The notes beneath the pieces are model-generated. The model worked only from the letters and a program-made list of their open reading frames with translations, was not told the DNA's origin and did not search any database. This document shows positions 1 to 7,088 of a DNA stretch of 9,179 nucleotides, piece after piece. Within the stretch, counting starts at the first letter, position 1. Each line of letters starts with the position of its first letter. The DNA comes from TMED14 sp041192685 (GTDB lineage: Bacteria; Bacteroidota; Bacteroidia; Flavobacteriales; Schleiferiaceae), in contig JBEEMM010000099.1 in assembly GCA_041192685.1 (NCBI GenBank), positions 1 through 9,179 on the forward strand, written 5' to 3'. The position numbers and the translations under genes are program-made.

Positions 1-2
1 AC

Positions 3-167
3 GACCACGTTCGAATGTACGGCGAAGACTATGCCGACCGACTTAAAAGCGCAGGCTTCGAGGTGGAGCGCGTAGATCTCGCAGACCGACTAGAGGCCGA
101 AGAATACCAGCGCTACCGCCTTCCGCAGGGCGAACCCCTCTTTGTGGTGCGCAAGGCCCTCGCTTAG
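3..167 (+). CDS. C-terminal end of a class I SAM-dependent methyltransferase (5' truncated by window edge)
   Basis: An open frame enters from the left edge and ends at a TAG at 165-167, giving the last 54 residues of a protein. The fragment begins DHVRMYGEDYADRLKSAGFEVERV. The pattern 'DHVR-YG-DY---L--AGF-V' resembles the segment near the C-terminus of SAM-dependent methyltransferases (Methyltransf_11/25 type) that I associate with Bacteroidota. It ends in a beta-strand-like stretch, PLFVVRKALA. The SAM-binding glycine-rich motif would lie upstream and is not visible, so the substrate cannot be named. It is the only plus-strand gene here and converges on the minus-strand gene ending at 252. 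The coding frame is secure, while the family call rests on this one short motif. Confidence 0.6.
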   Translation, partial: DHVRMYGEDYADRLKSAGFEVERVDLADRLEAEEYQRYRLPQGEPLFVVRKALA

Positions 168-200
168 AATCAGCACAGGGGCATCCGAGGAATGGGTGCC

Positions 201-230
201 AACAAAAATCCCACCGCTCTCGCGGTGGGA
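201..230 (-). terminator. Rho-independent terminator after the coiled-coil gene
   Basis: A perfect 9-bp GC-rich inverted repeat (209-217 with 222-230, loop TCTC at 218-221) is followed on the minus strand by a T tract (TTTTTGTT, 208-201). It lies 22 nt past the stop of the gene at 252-1058, so it ends the minus-strand block. On the plus strand the hairpin is followed by only four Ts at 239-242. It could partly serve the convergent methyltransferase gene, but less well. Confidence 0.88.
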
Positions 231-251
231 CTCAATCGTTTTAATGGATTT

Positions 252-1058
252 CTAGCCCAGAATAGCGGCCAACTCCACAGCCATTTTGTGCTCCTCTTCT
301 TGCGCAAGAATGGGGTCCACCAAAATCCGCCCAGAATGCTCGTCAATGGTAATTTTCTTGCGCTGGGCAATCTCCATTTGGCGCTGCGGCGGAATGGTAA
401 AGAATGAACCGGCTGAGGCTCCGCGCTCGATGCTTACTACAGCCAAACCGTTGCGCACCTTGGCGCGAATTCGCTGGTAGGCACTAAGCAAGCGGTCGTC
501 GCCAATAACCTCAGAGAGGGTACCGCTCTTAGCGAGCAGCAATTCTTCTTCACGCTTGGTCTCTGCAATAATGGTATCGAGCTCGGCCTTCTTAAAATCA
601 AGGTGGCTTTGACGCTCAGCCAACTTCACCTGAACCGACTCCAGGGCAATCCCCTTGCTCTCTAGCGAAGCCTCAAACTCGCGAATGTGCTTCTCGGCCA
701 ATTGAATCTCAAGGGCTTGGTACTCAATTTCTTTAGCGATCGCATCAAACTCGCGGTTGTTGCGCACATTCTTCTGCTGCTCTTCGTACTTGGCGATTTT
801 GTCTTGGCAGTTCTTAATCATCAACTTGTGGCCCTTGGTCTCGGTCTTGGCTTGATTGATGTCTTCTTCGACCTTAGAAAGGCGAATTTGCAGTCCTGCA
901 ATCTCGTCTTCCATGTCTTCTACTTCAAGAGGTAATTCACCCCTAAGGCTTCGGATGTCGTCAATCCGACGGTCCACAATTTGCAGGCTGTAGAGCGCGC
1001 GTAGTTTATCCTCGACCGAGGTTGTAGCAGAAGGGACAGTAGTTGACTTTTTAGCCAT
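252..1058 (-). CDS. Coiled-coil protein of the 'C4-type zinc ribbon' family (PF02591-like), zinc cysteines lost
   Basis: The product has 268 residues. Residues about 15-205 are heptad-rich and charged, predicting a long helical coiled-coil hairpin. Residues 211-250 match the C-terminal domain of the zf-RING_7/PF02591 family, with conserved IPPQRQMEI and GRILVD blocks. That family normally carries two CxxC pairs; here the positions are S215-A-G-S218 and D239-E-H-S242, so no zinc site remains. The chlamydial relative CT398 has been reported to bind sigma-54 and secretion components, but the cellular role is generally unknown. I chose the ATG at 1058 (MAKKSTTV...), which overlaps the nif3 stop, because the 18 extra residues in the open frame back to 1112 lie inside nif3 coding sequence and look unlike a natural N-terminus. 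The protein is probably cytoplasmic; no signal peptide is seen. Confidence 0.85.
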   Translation of the reverse strand: MAKKSTTVPSATTSVEDKLRALYSLQIVDRRIDDIRSLRGELPLEVEDMEDEIAGLQIRLSKVEEDINQAKTETKGHKLMIKNCQDKIAKYEEQQKNVRNNREFDAIAKEIEYQALEIQLAEKHIREFEASLESKGIALESVQVKLAERQSHLDFKKAELDTIIAETKREEELLLAKSGTLSEVIGDDRLLSAYQRIRAKVRNGLAVVSIERGASAGSFFTIPPQRQMEIAQRKKITIDEHSGRILVDPILAQEEEHKMAVELAAILG

Positions 1059-2160
1059 GGCGTTTGTAGGTACTAACGGGATGGTTCTCCGTTGTCGAAA
1101 TATGGACTGCAAAAGTAGTAAATTCTAGCCGAATCGCCTCGGCCCAATCGTCGATAAATGGACGTTCGCTCTCACCATGTCCCACATCGATGAGTACAAG
1201 GTCCTTGGGCATGTCCTGAAAGGCATGGTACTTCACGTCGCCCGTTACGTAGGCGTCTGCCCCAGAAGCCGCTGCAGCACTAATAAACTCCGCTCCTGAC
1301 CCGCCACAAACTGCCACCCTAGAAAGGATTCGAGATGAATCGGACCCACTGTACCGTATGCAATCCGAGCCTAAATTTTGAGCGCAGACTTGCAAAAAAT
1401 CCTTCAATTCCATCGGTTTTTGGAGGTTGCCGACTGCTCCGTAGCCAGCCTCGTCCCACTGGTTCTCAAGCGCGATCCAAGAATGGGCGACAACTTCGTA
1501 GGGATGAACCTGCAAAACTGCTTTTTGCACGGCCTCTTTGGCCCCTTTGGGAACCAAAAATTCAAGGCGAAGCTCCGCACTACGCGACTGTACCCCTTCT
1601 TCTCCCATATAGGGATTGGATCCCTGCAAGGGTCTAAACGTGCCGGTGCCCGGCGAAGCAAAATGGCATTCGTCGTAGGCCCCAGAACGACCTGCTCCGG
1701 CGCTATAAGCCGCCTGCTCTACTAATTCCGCATGGCTAGAGGGCACGTACAGTACCCAGCTGAGCAATTCCCCAGCACGGGGCATCATGATCTTGGCATC
1801 GCGGATTCCCAATCGTTTAGCGAGAGAGAAACTCACACCGCCCTTAATGCTGTCCCAATTGGTATGGCCGGCGTACAAAGCCACTCCGCTACTAATGGCG
1901 AGTTCCACGGTGCGCTCGACTGCCGTTGCGCCGGTAATTTGCTTTAGGCCCTTAAAAATAACAGGGTGATGGCTTAGGACCAGGTTGCATCCGCGCGAAA
2001 CCGCCTCTTGGACCACGGCCTCGTCGGCGTCAAGACAGCATAGCACTCCAGTAAGCGGCCTGTCCCGACGACCTACAAGCAGTCCACAGTTGTCGTAGGA
2101 CTCCTGAAGCCTCAAGGGCGCGCGCAACTCAAGCCAATGGGCAAATTCTCCGATGGTCAT
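1051..2160 (-). CDS. Nif3-like dinuclear metal centre protein (YbgI/YqfO family, long form)
   Basis: The 369-residue product is the long form of the NIF3 family, with an inserted domain between the two halves of the metal-binding fold. The N-terminal half has YDNCGLLVG (residues 22-30), SHHP with H64 and H65, and HTNWD with H99 and D103. The C-terminal half has CGGSGAEF and TGDVKYHAF and ends in a GHxxxE motif with H328 and E332. These are the residues expected to hold the two metal ions. The insert is roughly residues 125-245. Biochemical function is not settled; proposals include GTP cyclohydrolase I-like activity and a metal-dependent hydrolase role. I chose the ATG at 2160 (MTIGEFAHWL), which matches typical family N-termini; the open frame continues 6 codons further, into the terminator. 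It overlaps the next gene by 8 nt, which suggests coupled translation. Confidence 0.93.
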   Translation of the reverse strand: MTIGEFAHWLELRAPLRLQESYDNCGLLVGRRDRPLTGVLCCLDADEAVVQEAVSRGCNLVLSHHPVIFKGLKQITGATAVERTVELAISSGVALYAGHTNWDSIKGGVSFSLAKRLGIRDAKIMMPRAGELLSWVLYVPSSHAELVEQAAYSAGAGRSGAYDECHFASPGTGTFRPLQGSNPYMGEEGVQSRSAELRLEFLVPKGAKEAVQKAVLQVHPYEVVAHSWIALENQWDEAGYGAVGNLQKPMELKDFLQVCAQNLGSDCIRYSGSDSSRILSRVAVCGGSGAEFISAAAASGADAYVTGDVKYHAFQDMPKDLVLIDVGHGESERPFIDDWAEAIRLEFTTFAVHISTTENHPVSTYKRHG

Positions 2161-2172
2161 AATAATGCAAAG

Positions 2173-2204
2173 AAACAAAAAGGCCGCCCTTTATGGGCGG
2201 CCTT
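2173..2204 (-). terminator. Rho-independent terminator after rpsA
   Basis: A perfect 10-bp inverted repeat (AAGGCCGCCC at 2180-2189 with its complement at 2195-2204, 5-nt loop) is followed on the minus strand by TTTTTGTTT (2181-2173). It begins 23 nt after the rpsA stop. Its T tract ends only 12 nt before the nif3 ATG, leaving almost no room for a separate nif3 promoter between them. Confidence 0.93.
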
Positions 2205-2227
2205 CAGAACACAATGCAGGTTGTGGA

Positions 2228-4336
2228 TTACTCCTTGCCTTCCATTTCTTCTTTAAGACGAGCTAGGCTATCAAAGTCACCAAGGGTAGACTTTTCAACC
2301 TGAGCGTTGATGGACTGCACCGTGGTCTTAGACCCTGATGCTGAACCAGAACCGGCTCCGCCTTTACCGCCCTTCTTGCCCTTTGGGGCATCCGAATCGT
2401 CTTCGATCATACCGCCTTTGACAGCTTGGGTATGCGAAACTAAGATTCGACGAGAATCACGGTTAAACTCAATTACGCTGAACTCCAGTTCCTCGCCTTC
2501 GGCAATGCTCGAATTATCAAGCTTCACGGAGTGGCGTGGGGGGCAATAAGCCTCTAACTCGGCGTTTGCGAACCAAATATTGAAGCCCTTGTCGGCCGCT
2601 GATTTGACGCTTCCGGTGTGGATGCTGCCAACCGAGTAAACGTCCTCAAGGCTATCCCATGGGTTGTCGCTAACCTGCTTGTGGCCTAGGCTCAAGCGAC
2701 GGTTTTCTACGTCAATGTCCATAACCTTAACTTCAAGCTTTGCGCCCACTGAAGTGAATTCGCTTGGGTGCTTCACCTTCTTCAACCAAGACAGGTCGCT
2801 GATGTGAATAAGGCCGTCGATGCCCTCCTCGAGCTCTACAAACACCCCGAAGTTGGTAAAGTTGCGCACCTCTCCGGTGTGAACATGCCCAATGGGGTAT
2901 TTCGACGTAATGCTAGACCATGGGTCTGGCGTGAGCTGCTTGATGCCAAGCGACATCTTGCGCTCTGCGCGATCCACAGACAGAACAGAGGCTTCTACTA
3001 CCTCGCCCACTTTAAAGAAGTCCTGAGCCGAGCGCAGGTGCGAACCCCAACTCATCTCCGAAACGTGGACTAGTCCTTCAACACCGGGAGCAATCTCGAT
3101 GAATGCGCCGTAGTCCGCAAGGACCACAACCTTTCCTTTAATGGTGTCACCGGCCTGAATGCTGGCGTCCAAGGCATCCCAAGGATGGGCTGAAAGCTGC
3201 TTAAGTCCAAGCTGAATTCGTGTCTTGGCCTCATCAAAGTCCAAAATAACCACGTTCATCTTTTGATCGAGCTCGACCACCTCAGACGGGTGGTTAATAC
3301 GGCTCCAAGAGAGGTCGGTGATGTGAACGAGTCCGTCTACGCCGCCGAGATCAACAAAGACCCCGTAGCTAGTGATGTTCTTGACCACGCCTTCAAGGAC
3401 TTGACCCTTCTCGAGCAGTCCAACAATTTTGCGCTTTTGCTCCTCGAGGTCGGCCTCAATAAGGGCCTTGTGAGAAACAACAACATTCTTGAACTCGTGG
3501 TTGATTTTAACAATCTTGAATTCCATGGTCTTATCGACGTAGACGTCGTAATCTCGAATTGGCTTGACGTCAATTTGCGACCCAGGCAAGAAGGCCTCCA
3601 GTCCAAATACGTCGACAATCATGCCGCCCTTGGTACGCGCCTTGACATAGCCCTGAACGATTTCTTCGGTTTCAAATGCCTCGTTGACACGGTCCCATGC
3701 CTTAATGCTGCGGGCCTTGCGGTGCGACAGCACGAGCTGGCCGAGCTTGTCTTCTTGCTTATCGACCAGAACTTCTACCAAATCTCCAACCTTCAGGTCG
3801 GGATTGTAGCGGAACTCGTTCATCGAAACCACTCCTTCAGACTTTGAAGAAATATCAATGATTACATCGCGGTCGGTGATTTGAACCACCACACCGTTCA
3901 CCACCTGGTGCTCCACGGAGGTAACTAACGTAGCCTCATAAAGCTTCTCGATTGCTTTGTGCTCCTCGCTGCGCGATCCGTAACCGGCTTCGTAGGCATC
4001 CCAATCAAAAATTGCTTCTTCCTCTTCTTCGGCGATGAGCAGAAGCTCGAGTACGTCTTCGTCGACGAAGTCTTCTGCCGTTTCTGCCTCAACAGGCTCT
4101 GAATCGACGCTTGCTTCTTCTGTAGTCTGCACCCCAGCCTCCATGGCCTCAGGCGCAGAAGATTCAAGCTCAGAGACCTCTAATTCAACAACTTCTGATA
4201 CTACTGACTCCACTGCCGCTTCCTCTGTTGTAGGAGCTTTTACTTTGGCGGTCTTTGGCTTTGCAGCAGCCTTGGACTTAGCCGCGGCTGGATCTTGGAC
4301 TTGCCCCTCCACTTGGGGTATACGCGCTCTTGGCAT
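2228..4336 (-). CDS. rpsA: 30S ribosomal protein S1
   Basis: The 702-residue product contains six S1 (OB-fold) RNA-binding domains at about residues 143-207, 225-292, 310-380, 395-467, 482-554 and 570-638. Domains 3 to 5 show the classic 'GxVxxxxxYGxFVxL--GVDGLVHISDLSW' pattern and repeated 'RxxLGxKQL--PW' ends. S1 binds mRNA and helps initiation on the small subunit. The first ~135 residues are a low-complexity Ala/Pro/Lys then Glu-rich acidic extension, ending in a FDWDAYEAG block. The C-terminus has a Lys/Gly/Ser-rich linker (about 650-670) and a short helix, TLGDFDSLARLKEEMEG. The total is long compared with the roughly 560-600 residues I expect. The ATG at 4336 begins MPRARIPQ and no Shine-Dalgarno sequence precedes it. 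A promoter and structured leader lie upstream and a strong terminator follows. Confidence 0.97.
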   Translation of the reverse strand: MPRARIPQVEGQVQDPAAAKSKAAAKPKTAKVKAPTTEEAAVESVVSEVVELEVSELESSAPEAMEAGVQTTEEASVDSEPVEAETAEDFVDEDVLELLLIAEEEEEAIFDWDAYEAGYGSRSEEHKAIEKLYEATLVTSVEHQVVNGVVVQITDRDVIIDISSKSEGVVSMNEFRYNPDLKVGDLVEVLVDKQEDKLGQLVLSHRKARSIKAWDRVNEAFETEEIVQGYVKARTKGGMIVDVFGLEAFLPGSQIDVKPIRDYDVYVDKTMEFKIVKINHEFKNVVVSHKALIEADLEEQKRKIVGLLEKGQVLEGVVKNITSYGVFVDLGGVDGLVHITDLSWSRINHPSEVVELDQKMNVVILDFDEAKTRIQLGLKQLSAHPWDALDASIQAGDTIKGKVVVLADYGAFIEIAPGVEGLVHVSEMSWGSHLRSAQDFFKVGEVVEASVLSVDRAERKMSLGIKQLTPDPWSSITSKYPIGHVHTGEVRNFTNFGVFVELEEGIDGLIHISDLSWLKKVKHPSEFTSVGAKLEVKVMDIDVENRRLSLGHKQVSDNPWDSLEDVYSVGSIHTGSVKSAADKGFNIWFANAELEAYCPPRHSVKLDNSSIAEGEELEFSVIEFNRDSRRILVSHTQAVKGGMIEDDSDAPKGKKGGKGGAGSGSASGSKTTVQSINAQVEKSTLGDFDSLARLKEEMEGKE

Positions 4337-4451
4337 AACAAACTATCTTGTATCTGGCGCTTGGATAGGACTACGGCACAGCGCGGCACAGCGCACAGAG
4401 ACGTTAGATTTTAAATCCCCAATGGTGTCCTATCGCAATGCGTACCAAAAA
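4337..4451 (-). promoter_or_regulatory. Probable structured 5' leader of rpsA (candidate autoregulatory element)
   Basis: If transcription starts near 4451, rpsA has a leader of about 115 nt. It contains a long-range inverted repeat: 4427-4434 and 4364-4371 pair perfectly over 8 bp, and one bulged C (4435) lets three more pairs form (4436-4438 with 4361-4363). The 55-nt loop holds a tandem 10-bp repeat. The 3' arm could instead form a weak 5-bp pairing with 4343-4347, next to the start codon. S1 represses its own synthesis through the rpsA leader in E. coli. A similar role here is inference; only the repeats are seen. Confidence 0.4.
4374..4393. repeat. Perfect tandem duplication of a 10-bp unit in the rpsA leader
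   Basis: CGGCACAGCG occurs twice in direct succession (4374-4383 and 4384-4393, plus strand). On the transcript this gives two copies of CGCTGTGCCG inside the loop of the leader stem. The GCGC cores could form a small internal hairpin. It is non-coding, lying between gltA and rpsA. Confidence 0.8.
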
Positions 4452-4457
4452 GGTTTG

Positions 4458-4488
4458 CAAAGATAGGCAAAAGCACTACGCTTTGAAC
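4458..4488 (-). promoter_or_regulatory. Probable Bacteroidota-type promoter for rpsA
   Basis: On the minus strand TATCTTTG at 4465-4458 matches the Bacteroidota -7 consensus TAnnTTTG exactly. Nineteen nt upstream lies TTC at 4487-4485 where the consensus -33 element has TTG, a one-base mismatch at the usual spacing. The predicted start of transcription is near 4451. The -33 element falls inside the 3' end of gltA. No clear terminator separates gltA from rpsA, so readthrough from the metabolic operon is also possible. Confidence 0.6.
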
Positions 4489-5801
4489 TTCTGCTTAAGC
4501 AGTTCGGTAGTCGAAGAACCAGGGCGCTCAATGGGCATAGCCAGGGCGCGATCCCAGATCAAGTTAGCCAGTACTCCCAGTGCACGCGAAACTCCAAAAA
4601 GTACCGTGTAGAAGTCGTACTCCACCATTCCGTAGTGCATGAGAAGTTGTCCGCTGTGTGCGTCCACGTTGGGGTAGGGATTCTTGACTTTGCCGGTGGC
4701 CTCCAAGGTGGGAGGAACCACTTCAAAAATCGTAGAAATAACCTTAAACAAGGGGTCCTCGGGCATGTGCTTTAGGGCAAACTCGCGCTGGGCCATGTAG
4801 CGCGGGTCGGTCTTGCGCAAAACGGCGTGACCAAATCCAGGAATTACCTGACCTGCCGCAAGGGTGTCAAGGGTATACTGAATGACTTGCTCTTTGCTAG
4901 GCTCTTGGGTGCCCAATTGTTCGAGCATTTCAAAGGTCCATTTAATTACCTCTTGGTTGGCTAAGCCGTGAAGCGGGCCCGCTAGGCCGTTCATTCCCGC
5001 CGCAAAACTTTGGTAGGCATCGCTTAAGGCGGAGCCAACCAAGTGCACTGCGTGCGCCGATACGTTGCCACCCTCGTGATCGGAGTGAATCGTTAGGTAG
5101 AGGCGCATCAATTCGCGAAACTCCTCACTGTCGTAACCCAGCATGTGCGCAAAGTTACCAGCCCAATCAAGCTTCGGATCCGGCTCAATATGGTCCCCAT
5201 TCTTGTAGGCACGTCGGTAAATGTAGGCGGCTACACGGGGCAAGCGCGCGAGCAAGTTCATGGCGTCCTCGTAGGTGTATTCCCAGTACTCCGACTTGTT
5301 GATTCCGCGAGCGTAGGCCTTGCCAAACTCCGTTTCGGTGCGCAATGCCATAATTCCGACCACAAACTGGGTCATGGGATGCGCCCGCATGGGCAATGCA
5401 TCAATGGCCTTGAATACGTGGAGCGGAACAATGGCGCGACGAGCCCAGCTGTTGCTCAGCCTTCGCACGTCGTCGTCGTTGGGCATTTCATTCATTAGAA
5501 TCAAATGAAACAGCGCCTCAGGCAAGGGCTCGTTGCCGCCTGGGTACTTTGGCAAAAGCTTTTGGAGCTCTGGAATGCTGTAGCCCCTAAAGCGAATGCC
5601 CTCATTGGGATCCAGCTTCGACGTCTCGCAGATCAGCGCAGTCATGCCGCGCATGCCCTGGTAGACTTGAGCCACCGTGATTTCACCCAGTGATTTATCG
5701 CCGTGCTCCGCGACAAAAGCCTTTACTTCTGCTTGTGCGGGACCGATCTTGGATGCGAAATGGTCTTTGATCTTGTCGTTGGTGTAGATGATTTCTTTCA
5801 T
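4476..5801 (-). CDS. gltA: Citrate synthase, eukaryotic (mitochondrial-like) type
   Basis: The 441-residue enzyme condenses oxaloacetate and acetyl-CoA to citrate, the entry to the TCA cycle. It resembles the mitochondrial type rather than the E. coli hexameric type, with SDHEGGNVSAHAVHLVGSAL, GLAGPLHGLANQEV, GFGHAVLRKTDPRY and PNVDAHSGQLL. By comparison with pig enzyme numbering, the catalytic residues H274, H320 and D375 correspond to H278, H325 and D380 here. The oxaloacetate-binding residues correspond to H242, R334, R406 and R426. All are intact. There is no mitochondrial-style leader; the protein starts MKEIIYTND. The ATG lies 3 nt after the eno stop, so it is probably cotranscribed with carA and eno. 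It ends in TAG at 4476. Confidence 0.96.
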   Translation of the reverse strand: MKEIIYTNDKIKDHFASKIGPAQAEVKAFVAEHGDKSLGEITVAQVYQGMRGMTALICETSKLDPNEGIRFRGYSIPELQKLLPKYPGGNEPLPEALFHLILMNEMPNDDDVRRLSNSWARRAIVPLHVFKAIDALPMRAHPMTQFVVGIMALRTETEFGKAYARGINKSEYWEYTYEDAMNLLARLPRVAAYIYRRAYKNGDHIEPDPKLDWAGNFAHMLGYDSEEFRELMRLYLTIHSDHEGGNVSAHAVHLVGSALSDAYQSFAAGMNGLAGPLHGLANQEVIKWTFEMLEQLGTQEPSKEQVIQYTLDTLAAGQVIPGFGHAVLRKTDPRYMAQREFALKHMPEDPLFKVISTIFEVVPPTLEATGKVKNPYPNVDAHSGQLLMHYGMVEYDFYTVLFGVSRALGVLANLIWDRALAMPIERPGSSTTELLKQKFKA

Positions 5802-5804
5802 AGC

Positions 5805-7085
5805 TTATTTAAAATTCTTGCCAGGGTAAACCGCCTCAGCACCGAGCATTTCTTCAATGCGAAGGAGTTGATTGTACTTTGCCATACGGTCTGACCTCGA
5901 GGCCGAACCCGTCTTGATTTGCCCAGTACTCAAGGCCACTGCCAGGTCTGCAATGGTTGAATCCTCGGTTTCGCCCGAGCGATGCGACATGACGCAGGTC
6001 ATGCCGTTCGCCTGAGCCTTTTGAACGGTTTCGATGGTCTCAGTCAGGGTACCAATCTGGTTCACCTTCACCAGTACGGAATTCGCAGCTTTGAGCTCTA
6101 TTCCCTTGCTTACCCGATCGACATTGGTTACAAAGAGGTCGTCGCCGACAATCTGCACCCTTCCTCCTATGGCGGAATTCAGGCTAACCCAACCCGCCCA
6201 ATCGTCTTCTGCCAATCCGTCTTCAATAGACAGAATGGGGTACTGATCAACCCACTTGGTCCAATACGCTACTACCTCGTCGGTGGTCATGGTTGCTCCA
6301 CCGGATTTCTTGAAGGAATAAAGTCCTGTCTTTTCGTCGTACAGCTCCGTCATCGCTGCGTCCATGGCAATAAACAAATCAACACCCGTCTTGAATCCGG
6401 CCTTATGCACTGCCTCGAGCACCGTCTCTATGGCTTCTTCGTTCGATCGAATGTTGGGTGCAAATCCGCCTTCGTCTCCCACGTTGGTGCTGTACCCTTT
6501 GGATTTAAGCACCGCCTTGAGGTGATGAAAGACCTCGGTACCCATCTGGAGCGCTTGACTAAAGCTCGTGGCTCCGACCGGCATGACCATGAATTCTTGA
6601 AAATCAATGGCATTGTCCGCATGCGCCCCGCCATTGAGGATGTTCATCATCGGAACCGGTAGCGTCTTAGCGCCTTGCCCCCCTAGGTACTGGAACAGGG
6701 GGAGGTTTTGGGATTGTGCTGCAGCACGAGCCGCAGCCATCGAAACGGCTAAAATGGCGTTTGCCCCTAGGCGCGCCTTATTGGGCGTAGCGTCCGCATC
6801 GCGAAGAGCCTGGTCAATCGCAGACTGGTTGCTGCAATCCATACCTAGAACCGCCTTGGCTAATTCGGTATTTACGTTGTTTACCGCATTGAGAACGCCG
6901 CGACCAAGGTAGGTTTTGGCGTCGCCGTCCCTGAGCTCCACGGCTTCGTGGGCTCCCGTTGAGGCCCCGGAGGGCACTGCCGCGCGACCAAAATGTCCGC
7001 TGTCGGTAACCACATCGGCTTCAACCGTAGGGTTTCCGCGTGAGTCAAGAATTTGGCGAGCGTGAACGGAGGTAATTACAGGCAT
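5805..7085 (-). CDS. eno: Enolase (phosphopyruvate hydratase)
   Basis: The 426-residue product is a full-length enolase, which interconverts 2-phosphoglycerate and phosphoenolpyruvate. It starts with the typical ITSVHARQILDSRGNPTVE, followed by the mobile loop PSGASTGAHEA (about 38-48). Active-site residues can be placed: E164 in DFQEFMV, E205 in VGDEGGFAPN, the magnesium ligands D242, E288 (SIEDGL) and D315 (GDDLFVTN), the catalytic K340 (LVKVNQIG), H368-R369-S370 (MSHRSGETED) and K391 (IKTGS). All expected residues are present. It sits 3 nt downstream of carA and 3 nt upstream of gltA, and probably belongs to one transcript with them. Confidence 0.98.
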   Translation of the reverse strand: MPVITSVHARQILDSRGNPTVEADVVTDSGHFGRAAVPSGASTGAHEAVELRDGDAKTYLGRGVLNAVNNVNTELAKAVLGMDCSNQSAIDQALRDADATPNKARLGANAILAVSMAAARAAAQSQNLPLFQYLGGQGAKTLPVPMMNILNGGAHADNAIDFQEFMVMPVGATSFSQALQMGTEVFHHLKAVLKSKGYSTNVGDEGGFAPNIRSNEEAIETVLEAVHKAGFKTGVDLFIAMDAAMTELYDEKTGLYSFKKSGGATMTTDEVVAYWTKWVDQYPILSIEDGLAEDDWAGWVSLNSAIGGRVQIVGDDLFVTNVDRVSKGIELKAANSVLVKVNQIGTLTETIETVQKAQANGMTCVMSHRSGETEDSTIADLAVALSTGQIKTGSASRSDRMAKYNQLLRIEEMLGAEAVYPGKNFK

Positions 7086-7088
7086 GAC

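Noticed and set aside
1059..1112. 18-codon upstream extension of the coiled-coil protein (start MQSIFRQRR)
   Set aside because: It lies wholly inside nif3 coding sequence, and MAKKSTTV at 1058 fits the family's N-terminus and gives a normal short overlap.
3263..3847. 194-codon open frame on the plus strand opposite rpsA
   Set aside because: It is fully antisense to conserved S1 domains, its translation resembles no family I recognise, and it has no separate start signals. It is a shadow of the rpsA codon pattern.
4406..4416. Small palindrome around GATTTTAAATC in the rpsA leader as an operator
   Set aside because: It is short, AT-rich and has only a 4-bp stem; such sites occur by chance and I know no matching regulator.
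4035..4466. Serine/threonine-rich open frame on the plus strand over the rpsA 5' end and leader
   Set aside because: The Ser-rich composition is just the reverse strand of the Glu/Ala-rich S1 extension, and the frame then runs through non-coding leader sequence.
5982..6662. 226-codon open frame on the plus strand opposite eno
   Set aside because: It is entirely antisense to the enolase active-site region, whose sequence is fixed by protein conservation. There is no recognisable domain or promoter.
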